In this document: piece by piece, positions 1 to 12,068 of the stretch
Layout of the letters: each line of letters begins with the position of its first letter
Position numbering within the stretch: position 1 is the first letter of the stretch
Assembly: GCA_039654915.1 (NCBI GenBank)
Contig: CM077594.1
Location: 15,251,001-15,315,000, forward strand
Source: Aquilaria yunnanensis
Taxonomy: Eukaryota > Streptophyta > Magnoliopsida > Malvales > Thymelaeaceae
DNA length: 64,000 bases
Reading direction: 5' to 3'
Notes under the pieces: generated by a model
The model's database searches: none
What the model saw: the letters and a program-made list of their open reading frames with translations, nothing else
Told to the model about the DNA's origin: nothing
Made by a program: the position numbers and the translations under genes

Positions 1-104
1 CTTGGGGTTGAGCGACCCAAAATAGATTGGTTAGAGAAAAATATATATGAAACTCTTTGCATGTCCAATTGCTTTTTTTTCATGAAAAATCAAGTAACGG
101 TCAC

Positions 105-3100
105 CTGATCAGCACTAATTCCCTTTTCAAAAGCACTGCATAAGCTTTCTTTTGTTATTGCTCCAACTATAAGATTTGGAAGCTGGTATTCTATCCTGCT
201 CATTAACAAAATTCCATTTGTATGAGACATTAGCAAGGAACAAGCAATAAAATCAGGACATGAATTCCATAAACTTATAAAAATTATGTATGAGAAGTAA
301 CATCATACCTGGAGAAAAGACGCAAAATCTCACAGTGTAACTTGGATGTTGAGTATGCATACATCCTGAAGTTTGTTTCAACGACAACAAAGCCCTGAAT
401 AACAGAAGATGAACTGAAAAAATTATTGAAACTTATTAATTCACCAAAGAAATAGGATACAAATATATGTGTCTGTGTGTGTGTGCGCACACCTGCACAA
501 ATGTGAAGATAGCTTTATGTGCAAGCAAATTTTGAAACAAAGTATACCTGTTTCCTCGTTGATGAATCCGTCAAGCTCAGTGACAAATTTGTTGCTAATT
601 TAGTTGGTATAAACCAACTCTCTTTCCTACCCTGGTGGCACACAAATAAGTAGTTCATACAGTATAGTGAAATCAATGTTTGGGAAATATACTTCTATCC
701 TATTACTAGAATTCAACAATCAGGAAAACACTGGCAAGTTACAACTAATTGATTCTTTGTCTTTCATTTCTGCTTTTGAATATGTAGCAATCATCTAATA
801 CAGATCAGTTAGATGGGAATGTAACTAACAGATACACTGAAGGAGCACTTTATGTATTAACTGAAAGCAGGAAGTTTGCCTCTGTAATAAAAAAGGCATG
901 ATTGGCAGAGTAAGACCTGCTGAAGTTTGACCATTCCCAACTCTGCAAGGTCCTTGATGATACTCCTTTGATCATCAGTCAGTGTATTTATATTATATGC
1001 CTGCAAGATTGTAAGAAATGAAATGGCAATAATAAAACATTTTAAATTGGTTCAAAATTTTCATTAGTTTGTTTAATAATCCACCCACAGAAAAACTTGT
1101 AATTTACCGTCTCTGGGAGAAGAAGACGCATTAATGAATAGGAAATACTGAGATCAGATGTCATGATTTCTCTTGTTCTTTTTTTTTTTTTTCGATGAAA
1201 AGATGATTTTTTTTTCAATGAAAAAGATTTCATGGTTCCTACCCTAAAACATTGGAAACAACTGACAGAACAACTGATACAAAATAATTTGCCAGAAACA
1301 GTAGCATACCTCGCCAGTGGTATGGAAACTAAGCTCTAACAAAAACGCAATAAGATCTGGTTGATCTATGCCTTGTTCCTGCACCAAAAGCAGATTTGAA
1401 CTCAGTAGTGAAAAAAGAAAAACCCATTGGTTACAGAGTACAAAGAAGTGTAAGATAAAAACCATATTCATTCAGATTCTGACATTGTCCAACATGAGTC
1501 TCTTGAGTTTTTAGACCCCATGAGAGAGAGAGAGAGAGATGTTGATCACCATATTAAAGCAGGTTGGACAAAAGAAGAAAGGGTCAGGATTCTATTAGAT
1601 ACAATTATGACACTCAAGTCAAAGTGAAAATATCAAAAAATGGACATTTGACATGCTATGCTTTGTAGCAGTGAAAACTGGACAATGAAAAAACAACATG
1701 CAAACAGGAACTAGCAGAGATGAATGCCACAGTGGACAAGTGGACATATTTCAAAGATTTGGAAATGAGAATATAACAGACAGGGTAAAAGTAGTCTATT
1801 CAGGGCAAACTTGAGGAGCACCACCTTAGATTCTTTGGCCATATCGATTGTTCGTAAAATAGAAGCATTGGAATGTAAGAGTGCTAGGCTAAATATTGAA
1901 GGCAAGAAAAAGAAGCAATAGTAGACCTAAGATCACTTCAGTAGAATCAGTGAAAAAGAAATTTGGCTCTTATAGAGCTTCAGAAAGAACTTGATTAACT
2001 GAGTGGAGGGAAGGCACAAGATTTATGTTGCCAATCCAATTAACTGGAATTAAGGGTTGGTTGAGAGATTTACTAATTTGGAAAAAGACTTGGTAGAAGT
2101 AGCCAGTAAAGAGCTCTAGGTAGAAGTAGCCAGTAAAGCGCTCTAGACACACGTATGTATAGATTTACATTTGCATATATAGGGTAAGGGCAGGAGACAC
2201 TTTTAAGTAACCTTCTTAAGAACCTAACAAAAGACTGCTTGAAATTATCTAGAATTGATTTCCCCAAACAACACATGCACAAACAAGCATATGCTTTCAT
2301 TCCTTTTCCAGCCATAAGCAAACAAAACAACCATGAAAAGGGATAAACTCAATTAATACAATTTTGCTTTGTTTTTTCTTCCAGCCATTTCACATCATAT
2401 TCATATCACTAAAAGCAATTTCACGAGTTCTCTAAAGGATGCAAGTATTCAGTACCTCTGAATTAGATATGTATTCTCTTGTGATGTACCAAAGTTGAGC
2501 ATTTGTATCCATAAGCTGTAAATTATGGTCAACAAATAAGATGCATCACTAGGCACCAAAATGAATGAAGAAAAATATGATAAGTAAGGAAAAGCATACC
2601 AAAAACTGGAAACCATTCTCAGTTAATTTTGGGCCATCTTTCTCCCTGCAGAAAAAAGATTGGAAACACAATTTCATTAGCAGTGCAGTACAGGATCCCC
2701 TTACCTATTTATGAAAATGAATCAAATCCAAAATGAGAGCAGAGCCATACTTATGTGCTAAAAGGCCACGTTGAAAAATTCGCATCATAGAAGAGCTGAA
2801 ATTCGTACGCCTTTCAGTTTGTCCTGGACTTATTAGCAGCAGCAGGAAGTTCTGGCTTGAAACAAACTCAAGTAGTTAGTAGCTCTAAGTCACAATATCA
2901 TTTGATAACTTCGTCACACACTTAATGTAAAAAACTTGCCATAACAGACATGAAAAGGGAGGAGGAGCTCAAACCTCCCACTGTTCAGCAGCATATGCTT
3001 CAAGTTCCTCCAAGCTTGGCAGCCTCACAGTATTTGAGGGCATTGGTTCCCTCGGTAATACTCCACTGCAGCAGTACCCAGGATTAGGTTTACTCACAGC

Positions 3101-4316
3101 ATTTGCAAAATATAACAAAAGCAATTTTACAAAAAATAAAATGGAGAAAGTGATAACAATACCCTCATCTAACAGACAAAATCACCTAATGCATGATAGA
3201 ACCTAGCCTTAGATGCATTAGAATTGCAAGGTGGTTGAAAAGCCATGACCACAACATATTTAAAACATCCAAACATCAGGCATTTGACCAACATTAATGA
3301 AAGGGTAGCATGCTCTTTGGTTGATTCCAGAATATATTATTTCACATATCTAACAGGCTTAATGAATATCTTTACATAGGCAACTTTTAGCTATAAATAG
3401 ATGGAAATCCATAGGATGGCATATGACTAGGAGTCCAAATTTTTTTCACCATTTCTGTTTCCCATTCTTATCAAATAAAATATGTGTCTTACCCGCATAT
3501 CAAATGTTTACGGAGGTTTTCCTGAAACACTGGATTTAACTTGTAAGCAGTTTCCTTTTTCCTGCAATTAGTAACAGGAATAGTTAACACAAACAAGAGC
3601 TTTTCCATTTACATTCTCAAGAAAAACAAAAACAAGTCTTTTGGATCTTAATGGAATGTCATAGCCGTTGATGAGAGATGGTTCATAGCCTTTTGTTCCC
3701 GTAATTATCATATGCAGAAATAGAAGCAAAACCACTTGATTGATGTCCAAAGGCTTGGTTAAAACTATAATAAAGGGGGAAAGAAGAGATAAACCAGAAC
3801 CTTTCAGTCCGCTCGAACAATCTCAACTGAACCAAGCGATCAATGGCAACTTTGTGCTTAGAAAGGCCATCAGCAAGCACCCACTCCTCCAACGACTTGG
3901 CTGACACCGGAACATCAATGTACAGAATCTGTAACACATACTTCTTAGCTAGAGGTGGAAGAGACCTGCCCACCAAGCCAACACAGATGGAACCTCTTAA
4001 CAAAAGATTCAAACCTAAAACTCTAGGACACTAAACAAACTAAGTTACACGTCCAATCTAAAACGTATATGAACTTCACCAAGAGAGCCAACGCGAATGA
4101 AGGACAAACTTAAGCTCAATTACGAAGTTGAACAAGAAAAGGGAAGACGAATAAAGCGCCGAATCGAAAAATTAAAACCGGGAAGGGAAACGAAGTTGAG
4201 GACCTGAGGATGGCCTCGCAGATGAACTGATTGCGATAGAGCGCGTCGAGCTTCACGTCTGGAAGAGACGCCACCATGTCCATGAAATTCTTCGCGATGA
4301 TCTTCACCTGAGGCAT
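105..4316 (-). CDS. TFB2: TFIIH subunit TFB2 (GTF2H4/p52), 5' part, runs off window
   Basis: Subunit of the TFIIH core, used in Pol II transcription initiation and nucleotide excision repair; in the family it anchors and stimulates the XPB helicase in the nucleus. Coding exons on the minus strand: 4316-4204, 3965-3801, 3561-3493, 3065-2975, 2851-2751, 2645-2600, 2515-2456, 1378-1310, 1000-917, 631-548, 394-309, 195-105. All joins keep frame and use GT..AG, giving 353 residues. The start is the ATG at 4316 (MPQVKIIAKNFMDMVASLP). Family landmarks follow in order: SLPPLAKKYVLQILYIDVPV, EEWVLADGLSKHKVAIDRL, FQRGLLAHK, FLLELSFHTTGE and ETNFRMYAYSTSKLHCEILR. The family is about 450 residues, so roughly 100 C-terminal residues lie left of position 1. 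No frameshift or stop was seen. The exon 7 to 8 intron is the longest, about 1.08 kb. Confidence 0.95.
1522..1540. repeat. (GA)n microsatellite in a TFB2 intron
   Basis: A short GA run inside the long intron between exons 7 and 8 of TFB2. Confidence 0.8.
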
Positions 4317-4536
4317 TTTCCTCCACTATTTTGTTTCTCACTTCTCTGTCTAAATCGCCGCCTTGACGAGACGGCGAAGAACAATGTGATTGAGGGCTCG
4401 GGAATGGTGAGGCGAAATTTTCCGAACCCGGGGATGGGGAAATCGAGCAGCGACGGCAGTACGCCTCAGACCTGTACCAGAAGTTGCGGGGTTGCAACGG
4501 CAGCAATGGCAGCTGATCGGTACAGTCCGAAATATA
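4317..4536 (-). promoter_or_regulatory. TFB2 5' leader/promoter zone
   Basis: This is the only unique-looking DNA between the TFB2 start codon and the transposon beginning near 4537. It is relatively GC-rich compared with the surrounding repeats, as expected of a 5' UTR and core promoter. No clear TATA box was recognised. Open frames here on the minus strand are not conserved-looking. Any further upstream control would have to work through or from the inserted elements. Confidence 0.4.
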
Positions 4537-4574
4537 GGGAAAACTAACAAAAACTCCCACTAAGGTTTGGGCGA

Positions 4575-4648
4575 ACCTACACTTGTGTCCCCCAATTTTT
4601 AAATACCTACACTTGTGTCCCCTAATTTTTAAATACCTACACTTACCC
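4575..4648. repeat. 30-bp tandem repeat, about 2.5 copies
   Basis: The unit begins ACCTACACTTGTGTCCCC and ends in AATTTTTAAAT; copies start at 4575, 4605 and 4635, the last incomplete. It lies inside the left arm of the outer fold-back element. The right arm has only one equivalent, so the triplication happened in this copy. Confidence 0.85.
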
Positions 4649-4671
4649 GCTTAAAAAATTGACATAATATG

Positions 4672-5905
4672 GGGTAAATTGTTCCCCTGGCCCCTAACTT
4701 CTAATTATTGTCCTATTTTGGACCCTAATCTCAAAACCTCACACGGAAGGTTCTCAATCTCAAGTTATTGTTTCATTATAAACCTTTGGAAGATGGAAAG
4801 CATTAAAAATAACGAAAATGGTCATATGGCATGCCAATTTGGGGTAGTTCCCCACGTGGTACAATGAATCACCAGCTATAGTCTATAGTTGCTCACAATT
4901 GGCCACATAAGACATTTAGGGGCTATGTTACAAAAAATGAAGAAATTTAGGGCCTATACAGGGTTAGCCCACATCTCTCCTTCCTCTTCCCTCCCCCGTC
5001 ACTTCTAGCCCTCCTTTGCCTTCTTTGGCCTCGGCTGATTACGTCCGATTACTGCCCGATTTCGTCCGATTCTAACCCATGATTTTTCGCTACTTTTTCA
5101 CTACTCTTCACTCAGAACCCTAAGCTCCTCTGGATACATTTCCTGTTGCATGATGTTCCGACACCTTCCAGCCTTCATTCGCCACCATCAGCCCTCCTAG
5201 TTAGCCGCCCTCGATTCACACAACACTACATCACACGTCCTAAACATTGCCCTTTCGTCATTCATGCAAAGCTGAGAGAGAAGACGGAAAGGACGATTCG
5301 CGTCCATCTCGACCGCTTCTGGTTCGCTAACTGCCTCCACTGTTGCGGGTCATACCTATTTTACAAAGCCGCAACTGAAGCCCGAGCAATCGTCATCCTC
5401 CGTTTAGTCATCCAGCTAGTGAATCGAAGCTAGACCGCAACTCGACCCATCTTCCACCATCAACCCAAGGAAGCATTTGGGTAAGTTGCACCCGTGGCCA
5501 AAATCGGGGGTTGAAATTGAATGAAATCAGGCAGCAATTAGACGCATCAGCCGAGGCCGAAAGAGGCAAGGGAGGGCTAGACGCGGCGAGGGAGGGAGGA
5601 GGAAGGAGAGATGTGGTCTAAACCTATATAGGCCCTAAATTTTTTATTTTTTATAACATAGGCCCTAAATATCCGCTGTGGCCAATTGAGGACATCTATA
5701 ATCAGAGATTCATTATGACACATGGGCAATTGCCCCCAAATTGGTATGCCACATAGCTATTTCCGTTATTTTTAACAATTTTCATCTTCCAAAAGTATAA
5801 AATGGAACAAAAAATTGAGATTAAGAATGTCTCATGTGAAGTTTTGAGGTTAGGGTTTCAAATAAAACAATAATAAAATGTTAAGGGACATGATGCAATT
5901 TACGC
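4672..5905. mobile_element. non-autonomous MULE with long inverted repeats
   Basis: The termini are GGGTAAATTG at 4672 and CAATTTACGC ending at 5905. The flanks are 10-bp near-identical target duplications, aCATAATATG (4662-4671) and tCATAATATG (5906-5915). The inverted arms run for about 300 bp or more (roughly 4672-4975 and 5615-5905), and shorter complementary blocks reach further in (GGCCTCGGCTGAT at about 5030 against ATCAGCCGAGGCC at about 5550). The duplication length, long arms and lack of a transposase fit a Mutator-like non-autonomous element. The core 5146-5433 has an open frame with no recognised similarity. The same terminal decamer occurs in the element at 61280-62448. Confidence 0.85.
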
Positions 5906-6988
5906 TCATAATATGCCGTTATAAAATAAAAGGAAAACTGCCTAATTTTACCCTCCTAATCTTCATTTACAAAAAACTTTACACCCAAATTAAGAAAAAA
6001 AGAACTCATAAACAAAAATAAAATCTAAGAGATCAAAACAACCAAAACTAAAACCCAAATCTAAACTCAAACCAGATTCTGGGTTCGAATCTAGGTTCGA
6101 AAGTTTGGGTTCCAATGCCGGCGGTGGAGACGACAAAAATGGAGGCGGTGGTGGTGCGAAGATCAGTGGAATCGAATGGCGGAATCGACCAATTAATCTT
6201 CTCTAACCTGATTAACCGATTAATCTTCTCTGATCTGATGTGTTCCGGCCAACGGTCGAGCTCTTTCGGCCATGTTAGCCTCACCCCCAGCAACTCTGAT
6301 GGCCAAGCATTTGCCGTTAAGTCAGTTAAATTGGGCACGTTAGTCAAGTCCTCTACGGATTGTCGAAGGGAGAAGGAGACAGGCGAGGGTCGTCGGAGGG
6401 AGATGGAGACGAGGCAAGGGTCGTCGGAAGGAGATGGAGACGAGACGAGGGTCATCAGAGGGAGGTGATTATTCGCATACGGAGGCAGATGGAACCGGAG
6501 AAGAGGCAGATGGAATCAGAGAATCGGAGCAGGCAAACGGAATCAGAGCAGGTGGACGAGAATGGTGGCGGTGCCTCGTCGGCCTCATCGTCTCCGAAGG
6601 AAGAATCGTTGTGTGTTGGTTCAATTTCTCCTCGATTTGCTTTCAACTATTTGGTCTGCTCTTCTTAGCTTAATTGGCTTTTGTTTTTTGGTTTGTGATC
6701 AAAGACGGAGGTTTTGCCATGCTGGATTTTGGATCTCATACCATTCTGGGTTGGTGCAATTGGGGATGAGTCTAATATAAGACGGGCCTAGATTGTTAGA
6801 TGTGGAAGGTGGTGGAGCAAAAGTTTTAGGAAGCAAAGATAGGATGGCAAAAATTGATTTTTTTTTTTTTTTTATCATAACGGTAAATGATAATGTTAAC
6901 TTTTTCAGAGGTAAATGTAGATATTTGAAAAATGAGGGCACAAATATAGGTTTGACCAAGTCTCAGGGTCTAGGTAATTTTCCTTTTA

Positions 6989-9227
6989 ATATATGATAGA
7001 AACAAATCATTTCTAGGATATATTTTCTTAATTTCTATATGTTAATTTCTACATTATTGTTCCACTTTTATCCAAATCTTAATACATTTAACAGGTTGTA
7101 ATCTCTATTTTCTCCCTTATTTTGTAACAAAATATACTTAGTTCACACAATATATTATCATGCAAGACTTTTTTTTTTTTTATAGATTTATTCGTTTTAC
7201 ATCAAAATATTCTCATAACAATAGTAACCAATTTGGCTCATTTAAAAATATGAATAGTAAATTTGAGCTAAAAAGAATAATGGAAAAATGGGAAATTTGC
7301 CATTGAGCTTTTTTGCAGGTAAGTTTGTCATTAATCTTTTTAAAATATGTAAATTTGTCATCAATTTTTTGTATTTAAGTTAAATCTATCATTTGCTGTT
7401 AAAATTGTTTGACATGACAAATGTGAAAAAATGAAAAAAATGTAAGTTTCATTTCTAAGTTTCCTTTACTTAATATCTTGGCCCCTAAATTTTTGAATCT
7501 ATCATTTTCACGATCATATTTACTCCAACAACTCTTATACCCTTTGCTACCCTCCACCTTTTCTATCGCTAGAATTACCTTCACTCTTTTGCACATCCTA
7601 GGAATACTCCTAAAAAGACTCCTCAGAACAAATCCTAATTAAACATGATTTGATTAATGCAGGTGGAACTAAATCCAATTCGCTGTAGATCTAGAATAAA
7701 AGATCGATGGTAGCGATAGTAGATAGCTAAGAAAACTTTTGACTCAATTAGATGTTATTTAAGGTTCTGATAGCTAAGAGTTAAGGAGAAAACTTTCAAA
7801 AACTAATTTAAGAATTGTATCATGAAATATTTTTTGAACAAATAAAATTTTCGTACTATTTAATAGTCAGTAGCAAAATTAGCCATAGCAAAAATGTTAA
7901 TAGCAAATTTACTTACAAAAAATGTTTGTGGTAAAATTACCCAATCCTAAATTTGGGTCAAAACACAAAAAAATTTATGATTTTTTTTTTGTGATTCTTA
8001 CCGGTACATAACTATGAAACTTTATTCTACTACTATCTGCTATGGTGTGTGATAGAGCTAGCACAAATTTACATTGTCTAATAATTCATTTACTATTTAA
8101 TAAAAAATCATTTATCAAAGCTTTTGTTCTAATATGGGGCTTTTTTATAATCAGAAGCATTTTACATTGTATAAAAAGAATGTCAACTTGTTCAAAACCC
8201 AAAAGACCTTCGAGCCAATTTAAATGATATTATGTGGGAGAAGCAAGTGCGGTCGAGGGTTCAAGTGTCCCTTTTGCCACTCAGTATAATAGTTGGAGAC
8301 GGCTTATTTCTTTTCTGGAAAACATTTTCATCCTTCGAAATTTGTCCTTTTGACAAATCATCCTTCTTAATTTTCCTTTTGATAAAACCTTAAATTATGA
8401 AGGTGAATGTAGTATTTGCCTGAAAATCATTTAAAGAATCAAGATCATGCTTTTAATAACTAATTGATTGTTTTATAATTTTTTGTTGTTTTCCAAATTA
8501 AAAAATACTAAAACTTTTTATAAAACATATTTCGTGAAAAGAGCAAACTCAATAATCATCTCGATGACTGTGTGTTATGGGGCAAACCTATATTTTTGTG
8601 GAAGGTTTGTTCATTTTATATATTCAAAAACACTATAAATACTGAGATTAGAATGTATTATAGGAAGTTAAAGGTGTGAAGTGCTTGTTGCATGAAATTC
8701 TGAAGAACTTTAACTTCAATTTGGCTATTTCAGAATGACTGATATTTTAAAATATGTGTCATGTCTAAACCTGAATCTTTTAACTAAAATGTCCCAATAC
8801 ATTGCCAATTGAGCTAGATAGAATATGAGACTTTATAGAAGGTTGAAAATACATCTAACCTTACTATTCTATCCATTCTTTTTTAATCTATTTCCTTGTG
8901 TGCTCACTAATCATTAATTGTATTTAATTGAGGTAAAAGTTCTAAACTCCTTCCTCTATGCTTCCTTGATCATTAACCATGTCTTCGTTGGTCAAGCTTT
9001 GGAGAGGACACCAATTACATCACTTATGACAATCACAACTTTGGGGTGCTTCAATGGATGTGCTGGATCTAGTTCGACGAACCACAAAAATGGAAGAATC
9101 ATTACATTTATGTAGGCATAGCTTTTGGAGCACCCATTTATGAGGAAAAAAAATAAATAGTTTAACAAAATTATGTGATTGATGGTCTACTCGATGACGC
9201 ATTTAACTTTATTTTAGTATTCCATCT
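6989..9227. other. AT-rich intergenic DNA, possible decayed element 7288-7943
   Basis: No gene seen. Imperfect inverted motifs (AAATTTGCCAT, AAGTTTGTCAT at 7288-7400; reverse forms such as AGCAAATTTACTTAC at 7850-7943) suggest an old fold-back element of about 650 bp, but no target duplication was found. Similar AAATTTGCCAC/CCAT motifs recur at 34230-34370. The short open frames here are random-looking. Confidence 0.35.
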
Positions 9228-9953
9228 ATCTCGGGAAATGTGCACCGTTTGGTTTTGCACACATATTAAAAAAAGTGTATTTTTTTCTTCTTCTTCTTCT
9301 TTCCAATTCTAGCCTCTTTCTTCCTCAGCTGTACATTGTTCAATGTGTCCCTTAGTCGCTCCTTGCCTCGAAACTGTCTCTCCTTCACCGTCGCTCCTTG
9401 CTTCACCCCAACCTTTTGTCCTTCCCTCGCCATTGCTCATTGCCTTGCAACTGTCGCTCCTCGCCACCTGATTTCTGCAATTTGTTCAAAGAATCATCAA
9501 TTCATCTAGTGGGCCCCGATTTCGCACTAGCCGTAGCCTCGATTTGGCCTCATCGCCCACGATGCTCCGATCTTATCTCGCTCCTCACCATGCGTCGTCT
9601 CGTGCTCTGATCTCTTTGCATCGTCTTCTCACCTTGTCGCCCGCCACGAAGCTTCAATCTCCTCGTGTCTCTTCGCATCACCTCACCTCATCATCATTCA
9701 CATGATTCTCACGTATCTTCATGTCACCTTATCGTTGTTGTCTCCAATCTCCTCTCTTCCAGTTGTAGCCATGTACCTTCATGATGCTCCCTTCCAGTTC
9801 ATTTAATTTTTTTAAATTAAAGTAAAGTTGGAATGGGGTTAGTATAGTAATTTTCAAGTAAAAAACTTATCAAATATGAAAATGATGCAAGATTGGTGGG
9901 ACAACCCAAAATGAAAAATAGAGTAAAATTGATGGGACAGAAATAGTATTTCT
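9228..9953. mobile_element. possible MITE/DNA transposon remnant
   Basis: The left end (TATTCCATCTATCTCGGG) and the reverse complement of the right end (TACTATTTCTGTCCCATC) resemble the TACTCCCTCTGTCCCA termini of the other MITEs in this window. The interior holds pyrimidine-rich DNA with CTTC repeats and an open frame at 9398-9610 without recognised similarity. The match is diverged and no target duplication beyond TA can be read. Confidence 0.35.
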
Positions 9954-10484
9954 TATTTGAAGTATGATAAGCAACAATGGTTGCTCTGTAAGTTGTTATC
10001 CTTTTTTTTTTTTTGTATTTAGACGCATCTTATATAAATGTTTCTAGGAAAGTATACTTAGCCTACTAGGTAAATGCTAGGAAGAATGTCTTTGTTTCTT
10101 TGAAACCTAGGGGACTTACAAGACACAAATAACTGTTTGAGGTAAAGGAAGATTCGAACACAATATAATACAATACAAGGTATTATAAGGGTTAAGAGAA
10201 GAAAATTAGAGATTAGGTGGGTATTTTGCTTTCGAACAGGCTTAAACTTTGCCTCTCAAGGTAGAGGCAACCCTAATACAGCTTGAAATGCCAATTCGGC
10301 CAAACCTTCAGGTGTAAGCTGCAAGGTATTAAAAATGGAGAACTTTCTGATTTTTGCAACATTGGGCTTAAAGTCGACTTTAGCCCTCCATTTTTCTAAT
10401 ATTTTCTAATTCACCCCCAACTTTAATCTTAAACCAAAAATTTATTAATGGAGAGTAATCAAGGTAAATTGAATTTAATAGTTA
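9954..10484. other. intergenic DNA, nothing recognised
   Basis: Mixed AT-rich DNA without a credible open frame, RNA gene or clear repeat border. Confidence 0.4.
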
Positions 10485-11702
10485 CTGACCAACTCATTTT
10501 GACTGAATCTAACTTCAACTACTGCACTTTTCTAGTGGGTATTGACCATCCTCCACACTGTTTTGAACCAACCCATGTTTTAATCTCCTATTTACTATAC
10601 TGTACCTAACTAATGTCGGACCTTGACTTGCATTTGTGTCATCAGTCTATTTAGGTGTTTTTTATTCATATAACTTTAGTCTTCTTTTTCATCTTCATTT
10701 TCTAGTCTTCATGGATGGTTCTTGATGGCCCTGTTTTTTATTAGTGCTAGCAATTAACATTAGAGTTTTAAAAAAACTATTCAATGATAGTTTTTTGACC
10801 ATGTTCGACATTAACTTTAGCAATTAGTGTCAGAGTCTGAAAGAACCATCCAATGGTAGTTTTTAATTTTTAGTTTTAACATTTTAATTTATACCATTAA
10901 TAAATCATTAAAAACTCTAATACTAATCCTAAAAATCTCTTCCTAATGGGCTTTCAGCTTTTACCTTTAATGGTTTGATATTTTTTTGTTAATAAATTAT
11001 CCAAAATTTCAATGCTAAAAAAAAAATTATTCACAAATAAGACCGATATCTTGGGGTATATTTAATCTTCGAGATCAGGGTTCCCCTCTCTTTCCCTTAC
11101 CTCCTTCAAGTTAGGCCTACTCATGGTCAACTTGTACCTATATCTAACCTGCAAGTAATACCCATAACCATTGTAGCTATCAAATACATTGAAGTAGTCC
11201 TAGGTTGAAACCTTTGGCAACAATGCAGTATTAAGGGTAGACCAAGAGCAGGATCCTCTACTCTCCACAGCATAACTGTGAACTAGTTGGATATTCAAGA
11301 AACCACCCTTTTGAGTATTGAGAATAATCCAAATGTCCATAACCTGAACTCTCCTCTAGCTCTTTGTACACAAATATCTATGAGGCGTTGCTAATTTTAA
11401 ATGTCAATAGTCGTAGTGAAGGTAGTCAATTATGGTAAAGGGACGGGATGTGAACTGAGCAACTTGCTGGTAGTCTGGGACTATGTGGGGTGCTGCACGT
11501 AGGGGTGGCCAAAGGTGGGCTCATCGTGTGGATGAGGGAGAAAGTAGGGTGGGCAAGGCATCAATTAGACAAAGTACTAAATAGGAGATTAAGACATGGT
11601 TGGTTCAAAGAGTGTGGGGCATGGTTAATACGTGGTTAAAAAAAATAAAAAGAAAAAAAAGGAGTTGAAAGTTAGATTTAGCCAAAATGAATTGGTTATA
11701 TG
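10485..11702. mobile_element. fold-back element, arms about 140 bp
   Basis: The left arm 10485-10640 (GACCAACTCATTTTGACTGA, later GAACCAACCCATGTTTTAAT and CTCCTATTTA) is matched by the reverse complement of 11555-11702 (AACCAATTCATTTTGGCTAA, GAACCAACCATGTCTTAATC, CTCCTATTTA). The arms are about 80% alike by eye. The region between has no recognisable transposase. Target duplications were not found, so the borders are approximate. Confidence 0.55.
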
Positions 11703-11731
11703 TCTTCTACATTTATTTGAAACATTTTCTA

Positions 11732-11925
11732 CATATCAGTGACCTTACTTGCATGTTCATATTTGTATGTACCAATGATATTGTTGCTACATATTTTAGA
11801 TTATGTATGTTGTGATCTATATTGTATATATTTATGTTCATATCAGTGACCTTACTTGCATGTTCATATTTGTATGTACCAATGATATTGTTGGTACATA
11901 TTTTAGATTATGTATGTTGTGATCT
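11732..11925. repeat. tandem duplication, 107-bp period
   Basis: The block starting CATATCAGTGACCTTACTTG at 11732 recurs at 11839. About 87 bp are nearly identical; one difference seen is TTGCTACAT against TTGGTACAT. It belongs to an AT-rich tract of looser repeats with TTTGTACATAT-like motifs that resumes at 15545-16100, on the other side of the inserted LTR. Confidence 0.9.
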
Positions 11926-12068
11926 AATTTGAACATATCACATGATGCTTATATATTACTCACATTATTTATACATTGAGTTTTTATGTATTCTATCATC
12001 CAATTTGTATATATTTATTATTAGTTTAATATAAAAGAATAAAAGTTAATTAGAAAAAATTTTGCTGG

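Larger units (their letters stand above)
4537..6988. mobile_element. outer fold-back DNA transposon, split by a nested element
   Basis: The left arm starts near 4537 (GGGAAAACTAAC) and the right arm ends near 6988. The reverse complement of 6880-6988 matches the left arm: AAGGTTTGGGCGAACCTACA pairs with a GACTTGGTCAAACCTATATT-like stretch, followed by a matching 'ATTTTTnAAATAnCTACA' block. The match continues across the inserted MULE: sequence before 4672 joins 5916 onward (CCGTTATAAAATAAAA), equivalent to CCGTTATGATAAAA in the right arm. The arms are diverged and no convincing target duplication was identified, though both ends sit near AATATA. The interior (6060-6800) has GC-richer DNA with short open frames that resemble no known protein. 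Mutator-type is the best guess. Confidence 0.6.

Noticed and set aside
4120..4560. 146-codon minus-strand frame overlapping TFB2 exon 1
   Set aside because: It overlaps the conserved MPQVKIIAKNF start in another frame and looks like a chance frame in the GC-rich leader.
6115..6780. Several overlapping open frames in the outer fold-back element
   Set aside because: Frames overlap in multiple phases with Arg/Glu-rich composition and no recognised domain. They are likely transposon core, though captured host DNA cannot be excluded.
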